Assembly: GCA_945866135.1 (NCBI GenBank)
Contig: CAMBGF010000003.1
Location: forward strand, 1-52,398
Direction of reading: 5' to 3'
Source of the DNA: Bifidobacterium breve
GTDB lineage: Bacteria; Actinomycetota; Actinomycetes; S36-B12; UBA5976
DNA length: 52,398 nucleotides
The position numbers and the translations under genes were made by a program. The notes under the pieces were generated by a model that was not told where the DNA came from, made no database searches, and saw only the letters and a program-made list of their open reading frames with translations. Of the stretch, positions 44,174 through 52,398 are shown one piece after another. How positions within the stretch are numbered: position 1 is the stretch's first letter; every line of letters begins with the position of its first letter.

Positions 44174-45757
44174 GTGGCTAAGCATTACCGTCCAGGCAGA
44201 TCACTGCTGGTATTTACTCTTGGACTTGTTGGGTTATTGGTATGGGCTTTCCTGCCTGGTGAGAATCATTCTCCTAAATTAGGCCTTGACTTGCGTGGTG
44301 GTACCCAAGTTATTTTGTCGCCAAAAGTGGCCGATGGACAAACTCTGAGCCAGGAACAATTGGATCAAACAGTTGCCATTATTCGCCAACGGGTAGATGG
44401 TTTCGGTGTTGCAGAATCTGAAGTAACTATTCAAGGATCAGGCGATTCCGCAAAAATTATTGTCACAATCCCAGGTGAAACTAGTCGCACAGTTGTGGAT
44501 CAGTTAAAAACAACTGCGCAATTAAATTTCCGGCCAGTGGTCGCGATTGATTTCGGCACACCGCAACCAACTGCTTCGCCAACTCCATCAGCAAGTGCGA
44601 GTGAGAGTCCGGCGATTGATTCAACACCAACACCAACTCCAACTTCCTCAGTTGCTCCCGAATTACTATTGCCTCCGATCCAGTCACCAGATGCTTCAGG
44701 GGATTTTTCGGAGCGGTTTACTGCGCTGGACTGCAGCACCTCAGAAATACTCAAAGGCGCAACAGATAACCCTTCGCAGTACTTAATTACCTGTGAAGAA
44801 GATGGGTCCTACAAATACGTGTTAGCACCAGCTGATTTAGTTGGAACCGATATTGAAAGCGCCACGGCAGGACTTCCACAGCAGGGAGCTGGTGGCTGGC
44901 AAGTTGAACTGCTTATGACGACTGAAGGCGCAAAGAAGTTTGCAACTTCTACCCAGAGTCTTTCAGCCCAACAATCGCCAAATGATCAGTTTGCTATCGT
45001 GCTTGATGGCGTTGTAATTAGCGCGCCATCAGTTAACGAACCAATTCTTGGTGGCTCTGCGGTTATCTCTGGATCATTCACTGCGGATGAAGCCCGCGCG
45101 TTAGCTCAAGTTCTAAAGTACGGCGCGCTGCCGGTTAGCTTAGAAGTTGATGAAGTGCAGCAGATTTCACCTACTCTGGGCGCGGATCAATTGCGCGCTG
45201 GATTAATCGCTGGTGGCTTTGGTTTGTTGCTGGTAATCATTTACTTGCTGCTTTACTATCGCGCGTTAGGCGCAATTGCCGTAGTTAGTCTTTTTGCAGC
45301 TGCTGCTATGACGTATTTTGTTTTCATTATTTTGGGTCGCGGAATTGGATTTACCTTGACTCTCGCTGGAGTGGCAGGAGCAATTGTCGCTATCGGTATT
45401 ACGGCAGATTCTTTTGTTATCTATTTTGAGCGAATTCGAGATGAAATTCGTGAAGGCAAGAGGTTGCGCATCGCAGTTGAACAGGGATGGACTAGGGCTA
45501 GGCGCACCATTTTGGCAGCTGACTTCGTTTCACTTCTTGCAGCGGCAATCTTGTTCTATCTTTCGGTGGGAAGCGTGCGTGGTTTCGCGTTTACTTTAGG
45601 TTTGATCACATTCGTTGACATCGCAGTGGCTTTCTTATTTACTCGCTCGCTAGTAACAAGGTTGGCATCATCTAAGTGGATGAATAAAGGTTCAGCAATG
45701 ACAGGTGTTTCGCCAACTCGACTTGGGGTTATCACTGCACAGGAAGAGGTTAACTAA
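44174..45757 (+). CDS. secD: Protein translocase subunit SecD
   Basis: A 527-residue membrane protein that uses the proton gradient to help proteins out of the SecYEG channel. One N-terminal transmembrane helix (about 9-27) leads to the LGLDLRGGTQV signature. The large extracytoplasmic region contains an unusual Pro/Thr/Ser-rich insert at about residues 130-165. Five C-terminal membrane helices start near residue 345, with the family motif ITADSFVIYFERIRDE. GTG is the start. The gene usually follows yajC, which is absent here. It overlaps secF by one base (TAATG). Confidence 0.95.
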   Translation: MAKHYRPGRSLLVFTLGLVGLLVWAFLPGENHSPKLGLDLRGGTQVILSPKVADGQTLSQEQLDQTVAIIRQRVDGFGVAESEVTIQGSGDSAKIIVTIPGETSRTVVDQLKTTAQLNFRPVVAIDFGTPQPTASPTPSASASESPAIDSTPTPTPTSSVAPELLLPPIQSPDASGDFSERFTALDCSTSEILKGATDNPSQYLITCEEDGSYKYVLAPADLVGTDIESATAGLPQQGAGGWQVELLMTTEGAKKFATSTQSLSAQQSPNDQFAIVLDGVVISAPSVNEPILGGSAVISGSFTADEARALAQVLKYGALPVSLEVDEVQQISPTLGADQLRAGLIAGGFGLLLVIIYLLLYYRALGAIAVVSLFAAAAMTYFVFIILGRGIGFTLTLAGVAGAIVAIGITADSFVIYFERIRDEIREGKRLRIAVEQGWTRARRTILAADFVSLLAAAILFYLSVGSVRGFAFTLGLITFVDIAVAFLFTRSLVTRLASSKWMNKGSAMTGVSPTRLGVITAQEEVN

Positions 45758-46845
45758 TGGCTAGTTTGAGTCAATTGGGAAACGGTCTTTACCGAGGCGA
45801 AGTATCGCTAAACATTGTTGGACGACGGAGAACTTGGTACTTGATTTCGGCGATTCTGATTGCGTTATCAATTTCAACATTAGGTGTCCAAAAACTTAAT
45901 TTAGGAATTGAGTTCAAGGGTGGAGCCGAATTCTCGGTGCCACTAGCAGTTGCCGACGATCAATCAGTCACCCAAGCACGAGAAGCGGTAATTGCTGCGG
46001 GCGAGACACCATCTTCGGTAACTGTAATTGGTGGTAACAAAGTTCGCATCCAAACTCCAGCGTTGTCCACAGAGGCCTCAAATGCGCTAAGTGCGGCGCT
46101 TGCTGCTTCATTTTCGGTTACTGAAACTGACATAAAAGTTCAGTTAGTTGGACCTACTTGGGGTGATGAAGTTTCTAAGAATGCGGCGCGAGCTCTAGTT
46201 GTATTTTTGATCCTGGTATCTATTTTCTTATCCATCTATTTTGAATGGCCTATGGCGGTTGGCGCACTCGTTGCGTTGGCACACGATGTTTTGATTACTG
46301 TTGGCATTTACGCACTCAGCGGTTTTGAGGTAACGCCAGCAAGTGTCATTGGGTTCCTGACGATTTTGGGATACTCGCTCTACGACACCGTGGTGGTATT
46401 CGACAAAGTCAAGGAAAATACTAAGGAAATCTATGGGGGATCGCGCTCTACTTATAGTGAAGCTGCAAACCTTGCACTTAATCAGACTTTAGTTCGAAGT
46501 ATTAACACCTCGGTAGTTGCGCTACTTCCGGTGCTTTCGATTCTGGTTGTCGGTGTCTCGTTACTTGGTGTTGGAACTCTAAATGATTTGGCATTAGCAC
46601 TGTTCGTTGGAATGTTGGTCGGTACTTATTCATCACTTTTCGTGGCAACTCCAGTGTTATGCCAAATTAAAGAACGCCAGCCCGCAAGTATCGCTCTTGC
46701 TAAGCGCGTTGCGGCCCGGCGCAAAGGCAATTCTGAAGCGCAAGTCATTGCGCCAGTGCTGGCATCAGGAGTTTCAACAGTTTCTGCGGCTGGGCCGCGG
46801 CAGCAGATCGTAAAAAAGACGCGATCTCGTAGATCAGGACACTAA
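45757..46845 (+). CDS. secF: Protein translocase subunit SecF
   Basis: A 362-residue partner of SecD. It has the LGIEFKGGAEF signature near residue 48, six membrane helices and the conserved GYSLYDTVVVFDKVKEN near residue 206. The NQTLVRSINTS segment follows. The last 60 residues are a basic, Ala/Arg-rich cytoplasmic tail. The start shares one base with the secD stop, giving strong coupling. Confidence 0.95.
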   Translation: MASLSQLGNGLYRGEVSLNIVGRRRTWYLISAILIALSISTLGVQKLNLGIEFKGGAEFSVPLAVADDQSVTQAREAVIAAGETPSSVTVIGGNKVRIQTPALSTEASNALSAALAASFSVTETDIKVQLVGPTWGDEVSKNAARALVVFLILVSIFLSIYFEWPMAVGALVALAHDVLITVGIYALSGFEVTPASVIGFLTILGYSLYDTVVVFDKVKENTKEIYGGSRSTYSEAANLALNQTLVRSINTSVVALLPVLSILVVGVSLLGVGTLNDLALALFVGMLVGTYSSLFVATPVLCQIKERQPASIALAKRVAARRKGNSEAQVIAPVLASGVSTVSAAGPRQQIVKKTRSRRSGH

Positions 46846-46849
46846 CTAA

Positions 46850-47377
46850 ATGGATCGTGCCGGAGTAGCCGCGTTAATTGCGCAAATTCCGGACTACCCA
46901 TTGCCTGGTGTGGTCTTTAAAGATGTGACGCCAATTTCCGGTGATCCAGCTGCGACCAAGTGGGTTAACTCACAAATTGCTGAACACTTTTCCAAAAGCA
47001 AGATCACTCGGATTGTTGGCGTGGAAGCGCGCGGATTTATTCTTGGTGCTTCACTTGCCACGCACATGGATTTGGGTTTCGTGCCAATCCGCAAGAGCGG
47101 AAAACTTCCGCGAGCTACTTTCCGCGCTGATTACGAGCTGGAATACGGCGCTGACTCAATCGAGATTCATCAAGACGCCCTAACTAAAGGTGATCGAGTG
47201 CTAATTGTTGACGATGTATTAGCCACCGGCGGTACAGCTTGCGCAGCGATTGACTTGATTGAAGAATGTGGCGCGACTGTTGTGGGGATTTCGGTTCTGC
47301 TGGACCTGGCATTTCTTGGGGGCAGTGCCAAAGTTGCACTGCGCGATGCGAATGTGGATGTCTTCGCAGTTCTATAG
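46850..47377 (+). CDS. apt: Adenine phosphoribosyltransferase
   Basis: A 175-residue purine-salvage enzyme that forms AMP from adenine and PRPP. The PRPP-binding loop VLIVDDVLATGGT is near residue 120, and VGVEARGFILG near residue 57 is a conserved active-site region. PGVVFKDVTP near residue 20 is typical of Apt. It starts 4 bases after secF, in the secDF-apt-rel order usual for actinobacteria. Confidence 0.95.
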   Translation: MDRAGVAALIAQIPDYPLPGVVFKDVTPISGDPAATKWVNSQIAEHFSKSKITRIVGVEARGFILGASLATHMDLGFVPIRKSGKLPRATFRADYELEYGADSIEIHQDALTKGDRVLIVDDVLATGGTACAAIDLIEECGATVVGISVLLDLAFLGGSAKVALRDANVDVFAVL

Positions 47378-47391
47378 ATTACAAATAGACT
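47363..47391 (+). promoter_or_regulatory. Candidate promoter of relA
   Basis: TTCGCA (47363-47368) is separated by 17 bases from TAGACT (47386-47391), giving a leader of about 20 bases before the relA start. The -35 box lies in the end of apt, so rel may be transcribed both alone and with apt. Confidence 0.45.
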
Positions 47392-47415
47392 TAGAGCCAA
47401 GCATTAGGAGGCGAC

Positions 47416-49650
47416 ATGACCAGTGAACTCACTGCCACGCCCTTAGTTCAGGCCCTAAAAGATCGATTTCCACAAGGTTTAGATACTCCAATACCGGATC
47501 AACTCGTTGAAGTCATCAATACTTTGGTCGGTTTTCACCCTGGCAGCGATCGCAATGAAGTAATTCGGGCATTTCAAACTGCAGACTATTTCCATAGACT
47601 GCAAAATCGTAAATCGGGCGAGCAATACATAACACATCCGATTGCCGTAGCAGGTTTGCTCGCGGACCTGGGTATGACTACGCCCACCATTATCGCTGCG
47701 CTACTACACGACACAGTTGAAGATACTGATTACAACTTGGACCATCTGCGCGCCGACTTTGGTGATGAGATTGCTGGATTAGTTGATGGCGTTACTAAAT
47801 TGGACAAACTCAAGTACGGCCAAGCATCGGCATCAGAAACTGTTCGCAAAATGGTCGTCGCCATGGCCAGAGACATCCGCGTTCTGGTCATAAAGCTTGT
47901 GGATAGATTGCACAACATGCGAACTCTTTCGTATCTTTCCATCGAGAAGCAAGAACAAAAAGCTCGCGAGACGCTTGAAATTTATGCGCCACTTGCGCAT
48001 CGCTTGGGAATGAATTCTATTAAGTGGGAGCTGGAAGATTTAGCGTTTGCTTCGCTTTACCCCAAAATGAGTGAAGAGATTGCCAGACTTGTTACCCAGC
48101 GAGCTCCAGCGCGCGATGAAAGTCTGCAAACAATCGTAGATGACCTAACGATTGACTTAACTGATAACCACATCGAGGCAATAGTCTCTGGACGACCTAA
48201 ACATTTTTACAGTATCTATCAAAAAATGATTGTGCGAGGCCGCGATTTTGACGACATCTATGATCTGATCGGTGTTCGCATTTTGGTTGAGAGTATCCAA
48301 GATTGTTACGCAACACTTGGAATCATTCACGGTCGGTGGAATCCAGTCCCAGGGCGATTCAAAGATTACATTGCAATGCCAAAGTTCACGATGTATCAGT
48401 CGCTACACACCACCGTCATCGGCCCAAATGGTAAGCCCGTTGAATTCCAGATCCGTACTCATGAGATGCACAGGGCCGCAGAATATGGTGTTGCCTCGCA
48501 TTGGCGTTACAAGCAAGACAAAGTTGCTGGCAAGGATGGGCCAGATGATTTAGGTTGGGTTCGCCAACTTTTGGATTTGCAGCGTGAGACTGCCGACCCT
48601 GGCGATTTTATGGATTCCCTGCGTGATGACTTAGGTGCATCCGAGGTTTATGTATTTACTCCTAAAGGTGAAGTCATGGCTTTGCCGGCTGGAAGTACCC
48701 CAATTGATTTTGCTTACAGTGTGCACACCGAAGTTGGCAATCGATGTGTTGGAGCCCGGATAAATGGCAAACTCGCACCGCTTGATTCCAAGTTATCCAA
48801 TGGCGACAACGTTGAGATCATCACTAACAAGTCAGATTCAGCTGGTCCGACGCAAGACTGGATAAACATTGTTGCCAGCGCCCGCGCCAAATCTAAAATC
48901 AAAGCGTGGTTCTCTAAGGAGCGACGCGAAGAGGCGATTGAGGCTGGCAAAGAAGCAATAATTCGAGCCATGAAAAAAGCGGGTGTGCCACTTCGCCTGT
49001 TAACAAATAACGCACTTAATACTTTGGCAATTGAATCTAATTACAGTGACGTCACTGCGCTATACGCGGCAGTAGGCGAGGGCAATTTAGGCGCCCAGAC
49101 CGTTGTCACAAGGTTTACTGCCTTACATGGCGGGGACGAAAGAGTTGACGAAGATGCTTCAGAACAAGTGCTGCCAGGGCGAGTTGCTAGTCGCCGCGCA
49201 GCCAAGCCAGATCCGGGTATCACCGTAATTGGCGCCGATGACACTTGGGTTAAATTGTCTCGTTGCTGCACACCAGTTCCTGGCGATGAGGTCTTGGGAT
49301 TTGTGACACGTGGTTCCGGTATTTCAGTACATCGAACAGATTGTGTGAATGCCGACTCGCTGCGTGAGCAACCAGAACGGCTAGTTGAAGTCGCTTGGAC
49401 GCCAGGCAAATCAAGTATCTTCCTAGTCAACATCCAAGTTGAAGCCCTAGATCGAGCAAGATTGCTCTCTGATGTTACGCGCACGCTATCTGATCAACAT
49501 GTAAATATTTTGAATGCCTCAGTGACCACCACAAAGGATCGTGTGGCGATATCCAGGTTTACTTTCGAAATGGGAGATCCTTCGCATTTGAATAACGTAC
49601 TGCGAGCTGTTCGTGGCATTGATGGCGTTTACGACGTCTACCGTGTGTAG
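47416..49650 (+). CDS. relA: Bifunctional (p)ppGpp synthetase/hydrolase (Rel)
   Basis: A 744-residue stringent-response enzyme. The HD hydrolase domain has [15 protein letters not shown] and the [10 protein letters not shown] motif, so the hydrolase looks active. The synthetase domain follows with [10 protein letters not shown] and the RFKD (RxKD) motif of bifunctional enzymes, then [16 protein letters not shown] (about 395-455), a zinc-finger-like CCTPVPGD segment near residue 616 and a C-terminal ACT domain (about 665-744) complete the architecture. AGGAGG precedes the ATG. It makes and degrades the alarmone that tunes growth to nutrients. Confidence 0.97.
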   Translation: MTSELTATPLVQALKDRFPQGLDTPIPDQLVEVINTLVGFHPGSDRNEVIRAFQTADYFHRLQNRKSGEQYITHPIAVAGLLADLGMTTPTIIAALLHDTVEDTDYNLDHLRADFGDEIAGLVDGVTKLDKLKYGQASASETVRKMVVAMARDIRVLVIKLVDRLHNMRTLSYLSIEKQEQKARETLEIYAPLAHRLGMNSIKWELEDLAFASLYPKMSEEIARLVTQRAPARDESLQTIVDDLTIDLTDNHIEAIVSGRPKHFYSIYQKMIVRGRDFDDIYDLIGVRILVESIQDCYATLGIIHGRWNPVPGRFKDYIAMPKFTMYQSLHTTVIGPNGKPVEFQIRTHEMHRAAEYGVASHWRYKQDKVAGKDGPDDLGWVRQLLDLQRETADPGDFMDSLRDDLGASEVYVFTPKGEVMALPAGSTPIDFAYSVHTEVGNRCVGARINGKLAPLDSKLSNGDNVEIITNKSDSAGPTQDWINIVASARAKSKIKAWFSKERREEAIEAGKEAIIRAMKKAGVPLRLLTNNALNTLAIESNYSDVTALYAAVGEGNLGAQTVVTRFTALHGGDERVDEDASEQVLPGRVASRRAAKPDPGITVIGADDTWVKLSRCCTPVPGDEVLGFVTRGSGISVHRTDCVNADSLREQPERLVEVAWTPGKSSIFLVNIQVEALDRARLLSDVTRTLSDQHVNILNASVTTTKDRVAISRFTFEMGDPSHLNNVLRAVRGIDGVYDVYRV

Positions 49651-49675
49651 CAAGTGCGAGCGAATCTAGCTCTAA

Positions 49676-50893
49676 TTAGTTAAGGGTTTCAGCGCCAGAA
49701 CGGGCTGCGGCCAACAATTCTTTAGCTTGCACTAACTGTGCTGAGAGCTTGGCTTCATCGCCAGACTTTGCAGCAGCTAATTGCTTCTCCAATTTCGCAA
49801 TACTTGCCTCAAATGAAGTCACTAATGAATTAGCCCGCTGCACAACCTCAGGCTTAGTGCGATGCCATTGTTCCTCTGTGACTTTGCGAATTGCATCTTC
49901 CACAGCTTTTAGTCTGCGCTCGATCTTTTCCTTATCGTTGCGCGGAACATGTCCAGCTTTCTCCCAAGTTTCCTGGATCTCGCGAAGTGCAGATTTAGCA
50001 GCATCAACGCTGGTAATTGGAAGTAGGGATTCAGCTCGCTTAAGCAACTCGAGTTTGATATCTAAGTTCTTGGTGAATTCTTCCTCACGGACGGAGTTGG
50101 CAGCATTGCGGTTAGTGAAGAATTTGTCCTGAACTGCTTTGAATTCGGCCCAAAGTTTTTCTTCTTCACCTTTTGCAGCTCGCGCTAACGTCTTCCATTC
50201 ATCCATCATCTTTTTGTAGGCCGCAGTAGTTGCTGCCCAATCCGAAGATCCGGCTAGTTCATCTGCCTTCTTGATCAGCGACTTCTTAGCAGTTACGGCT
50301 TGGGTACGACTGGCATCCAAAGTTGAAAAATATGCTCGACGTGCTTTATCAAAACCGGAGCGCGCATGGCTAAAGCGCTTCCAAAGTTCTTGTTCTTTAG
50401 CGCGGTCTGTTGTTGGCAAACTCTTCCACTCGGCAAGTAACTCTTTGTACTTTTCGCCCGTAACTTTCCAGGCATTAGATTTTTCCAGAGATTCAGAAAG
50501 TGCAACCAGCTCTTCTCGTCTAGCTAGCGCTGCTGCCTTGATTGCAGTTTTCTTCGCAGCCGCAGCCGCCTTTTTCTCGGCAAAGCCTGCTAGCAAAGAT
50601 TCTTTACCTGCTTTAATTTTTTCTAGATCACCGAGCAGATTTGGTTCAGAAAGAGACTTTTCAATTCGCTCTATCAACGCAGTAACCGTGTCGAGATTGC
50701 CTTTACCGTCTTTAAGCCGGGCTGCTGCAAGTTCGATCTCGGCCATTAAATCTTCATAACGCTTAGTGAAAAATGCCAGACCCTCACTTGGGTCACCCGC
50801 GGCGTACTGCCCAACTTTTATCGGATTTGGTGTGCCATTTAAAAATACGTTTCCAGCTTCGTCAACGTATCCAAATTCGTTAGTTGTTGTCAT
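49676..50893 (-). CDS. DUF349 coiled-coil protein
   Basis: A 405-residue helical protein of tandem DUF349 repeats, seen as recurring W-x(n)-LW-x-F segments (for example ELWKRFSHARSGFDKARRA, EEKLWAEFKAVQDKFF). The N-terminal 35 residues (FGYVDEAGNVFLN) are a conserved actinobacterial lead. Lysine- and glutamate-rich helices predict coiled coil. The function is unclear. The start at 50893 is chosen because AGAGGA lies eight bases upstream; an ATG 45 bases further upstream gives an unsupported extension. It converges with rel. Confidence 0.88.
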   Translation of the reverse strand: MTTTNEFGYVDEAGNVFLNGTPNPIKVGQYAAGDPSEGLAFFTKRYEDLMAEIELAAARLKDGKGNLDTVTALIERIEKSLSEPNLLGDLEKIKAGKESLLAGFAEKKAAAAAKKTAIKAAALARREELVALSESLEKSNAWKVTGEKYKELLAEWKSLPTTDRAKEQELWKRFSHARSGFDKARRAYFSTLDASRTQAVTAKKSLIKKADELAGSSDWAATTAAYKKMMDEWKTLARAAKGEEEKLWAEFKAVQDKFFTNRNAANSVREEEFTKNLDIKLELLKRAESLLPITSVDAAKSALREIQETWEKAGHVPRNDKEKIERRLKAVEDAIRKVTEEQWHRTKPEVVQRANSLVTSFEASIAKLEKQLAAAKSGDEAKLSAQLVQAKELLAAARSGAETLN

Positions 50894-50944
50894 GGCCAAG
50901 TCCTCTTGATCGGGTCCCCGGGGGGCTCTTGTGTGCAATTACAA

Positions 50945-51745
50945 TTATGGCGTAGTTGAAGCTCTGCTAATTACGACCGCTTGAGTTGGCGATCCATCAG
51001 ATGAGCCATTAGAAACACCAGCAGTTGCTATGTTTTCCAGGACTTCTAGCCCAGAAGTTATGCTTCCCCAGATTGTGTAATTAGGCGGCAACGGCGAATC
51101 TTGGTAGACCAAAAAGAATTGGCTGCCATTTGTATTTGGCCCACTGTTTGCCATAGCAACTGTGCCGCGAGGGTAAATGTAGTTCCCATCAGTGCCAGCT
51201 AGTGGGAGATTTTCATCAGCAAACTTAAATCCTGGTCCACCTGTTCGGTCACCTGCCGGATCACCACACTGCAGCACAAAAATTCCTTGAGTTGTTAGGC
51301 GACTACAGGCGGTGTTATTAAAAAATCCGTCATTAGCAAGCCACGCCATAGTTCCAACTGTGGTCGGGGTGTTTGGATCTGCGGAAAATTCAATCGTGCC
51401 GCAATTTGTTTCCAATGTGAATGCACTGGCAGTCGGCAACTCGGTAGTCACCGAGCCGTAAATGATGTTGTTTGCGCGAACTGTGGCAGGAAGTTCGCAA
51501 CCAGGAATTGGCGCGGCAGTTGAAATTGGGGCAACGCTCGGGGTGGCACTTGTTGTTTCGGCAGGTAGTGCTAGATCCTGTTCAGTTTGAGTGCTCTGGT
51601 AATTGAGCCAAAGTGGGATTAGGAGAACTGCGATACCGATTCCAGCCACGACCAGAAAGGTGTTTCTGGTTCGACGATGCGTACGCCGATTTTGCTGGCG
51701 TAGGTATTTTGCGTGGGCTAATTTTCGAGCACGTTTTGAAGGCAC
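50945..51745 (-). CDS. Membrane-anchored cyclophilin-type peptidyl-prolyl isomerase
   Basis: A 266-residue protein with an Arg/Lys-rich cytoplasmic end, one transmembrane segment (about residues 29-47) and a Thr/Pro/Ala-rich linker. The cyclophilin domain starts near residue 100. It has the catalytic-region segments [35 protein letters not shown] and [12 protein letters not shown]; the conserved arginine and glutamine appear intact. It probably assists folding of exported proteins. The start is GTG; TAGAAT (51754-51759, minus) lies eight bases before it, hinting at a leaderless transcript. This gene next to DUF349 and rel is conserved in actinobacteria. Confidence 0.9.
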   Translation of the reverse strand: MPSKRARKLAHAKYLRQQNRRTHRRTRNTFLVVAGIGIAVLLIPLWLNYQSTQTEQDLALPAETTSATPSVAPISTAAPIPGCELPATVRANNIIYGSVTTELPTASAFTLETNCGTIEFSADPNTPTTVGTMAWLANDGFFNNTACSRLTTQGIFVLQCGDPAGDRTGGPGFKFADENLPLAGTDGNYIYPRGTVAMANSGPNTNGSQFFLVYQDSPLPPNYTIWGSITSGLEVLENIATAGVSNGSSDGSPTQAVVISRASTTP

Positions 51746-51823
51746 AAGTCATAATTCTACGGTGCCAAGGAATTGCCACAAATCACGGTATCCTAGGGGA
51801 ATATCTAGCACAGGAGCGTGAAA

Positions 51824-52398
51824 ATGTTAATCGAAAGCTTTGGCGCTGGCCCTTGGCAGACTAACTGTTATGTGCTTGCCACTGGGGAAAATTCTGAGTG
51901 CATCATTATCGATCCAGGTCTAGGCTCGGCTCCACAGATCCGTGAGATCATCGAAGAAAAACACCTTAAACCGATTGCCACAATGCTTACCCATGGTCAC
52001 ATTGACCACATGTGGTCGATTTTCCCCGTGGCAACTGGCTATGGAATTCCGGCTTTCATTCATGGTGACGATCGATTCTTACTAAATGATCCTGGCGCAG
52101 GCGTATCGATTGAAACAAAAAATGCACTAATGGACATGATGTCATCAGAAGATGTTTTCGCTGAACCAGCCGACACCCGGGAACTCACCGACAAAATGAC
52201 TTTGGAGCTAGCCGGTTTAACTTTCACTGTGCTGCATGCACCTGGTCATACCCAGGGTTCCATCTTGTTCGAGTTCGAGGGCGATCGTAAACAAATCTTT
52301 ACTGGTGATGTTCTTTTCGCAGGCGCAATTGGGCGCACAGACTTACCAGGGAGTTCACCGGATGACATGGATGCATCCTTGCGGGACGTAGTTTTGCA
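51824..52398 (+). CDS. Metallo-beta-lactamase-fold hydrolase (glyoxalase II-like), 3' end outside window
   Basis: An open frame from ATG 51824, with CAGGAG eight bases upstream, continues past the right edge; 191 codons are visible. IIIDPG near residue 27 and the zinc-binding THGHIDH near residue 54 are classical, followed by APGHTQGS near residue 140 and FTGDVLFAGAIGRTDL near residue 160. These give the His and Asp ligands of the binuclear site in glyoxalase II-like hydrolases. The equivalent gene sits next to the cyclophilin in Mycobacterium. The exact substrate is unknown. Confidence 0.88.
   Translation, partial: MLIESFGAGPWQTNCYVLATGENSECIIIDPGLGSAPQIREIIEEKHLKPIATMLTHGHIDHMWSIFPVATGYGIPAFIHGDDRFLLNDPGAGVSIETKNALMDMMSSEDVFAEPADTRELTDKMTLELAGLTFTVLHAPGHTQGSILFEFEGDRKQIFTGDVLFAGAIGRTDLPGSSPDDMDASLRDVVL

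Noticed and set aside
50271-50759. 162-codon plus-strand frame
   Set aside because: Shadow of the DUF349 coiled-coil gene; biased composition arises from its Lys/Glu/Ala codons.
1-52398. CRISPR arrays, insertion sequences, prophage or attachment sites
   Set aside because: No regularly spaced repeats, transposase, integrase or phage structural genes were found on reading both strands.

Overview
The window is a stretch of core chromosome from a compact, AT-leaning member of the Actinomycetota. The evidence is the gene families and their order: a lysine/alanine-rich primary sigma factor followed by DUF3048 and DUF7455 proteins, parE/parC, sepH, DUF4193, DUF3093, dut, DUF3710, DUF3159, a TRAM methyltransferase, dxs, RNase D and DUF3000, then thrS, HIT, pgsA, the acyltransferase, pimA, pdxST, yebC, ruvCAB, secDF, apt, rel, DUF349 and a cyclophilin. 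This order is known from Mycobacterium and Streptomyces. The tight packing, the many 4-base ATGA overlaps, the missing accessory genes and the apparently leaderless promoters resemble streamlined freshwater lineages (Nanopelagicales, acI type). That placement is an inference; no rRNA is present to test it. No prophage, insertion sequence, CRISPR array or secondary-metabolite cluster is visible.

Region 1 (1-5.8 kb): the end of a DnaQ-type exonuclease gene, a VOC protein, a small hairpin element, a shortened DUF4192 protein, a secreted PKD-like protein, the housekeeping sigma factor, a DUF3048 lipoprotein and a DUF7455 zinc protein. Region 2 (6-14.7 kb): topoisomerase IV subunits parE (+) and parC (-) flank a minus-strand redox/CO2 group (ferredoxin-NADP reductase, beta-carbonic anhydrase, tautomerase), a zinc-ribbon peptide and a secreted GH25 lysozyme coupled to parC; sepH follows. 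Region 3 (14.8-20.7 kb): inositol monophosphatase, gamma-carbonic anhydrase, DUF4193, DUF3093, thioesterase, dut, DUF3710, DUF3159 and an RNA methyltransferase. Region 4 (20.7-30.1 kb): aconitase behind a palindromic operator candidate, a small unknown protein, dxs, RNase D, DUF3000, an EamA transporter, msrB, a RibD/DHFR-like reductase and a Val-Cys-Gly tRNA cluster.

Region 5 (30.1-39.5 kb): pabB-pabC for folate precursor, a PGPGW membrane protein, thrS, a HIT hydrolase, a degenerate EF-G-like protein, and the overlapping operon pgsA-acyltransferase-pimA-lemA-like for phosphatidylinositol mannosides. Inositol monophosphatase in region 3 probably feeds the same lipid pathway. Region 6 (39.5-52.4 kb): pdxST (vitamin B6), yebC, ruvCAB (Holliday junction processing), secDF (export), apt (adenine salvage), rel (stringent response), a DUF349 protein, a membrane-anchored cyclophilin and the start of a metallo-beta-lactamase-fold hydrolase.

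There is no obvious new multi-gene system. The best leads are the EF-G-like protein that has lost its GTP-binding motifs (35.1-36.1 kb), the 18-bp palindrome over the acnA transcription start, the orphan hairpin near 1.15 kb, the LemA-like protein in the PIM operon, and repeated signs of leaderless transcription.
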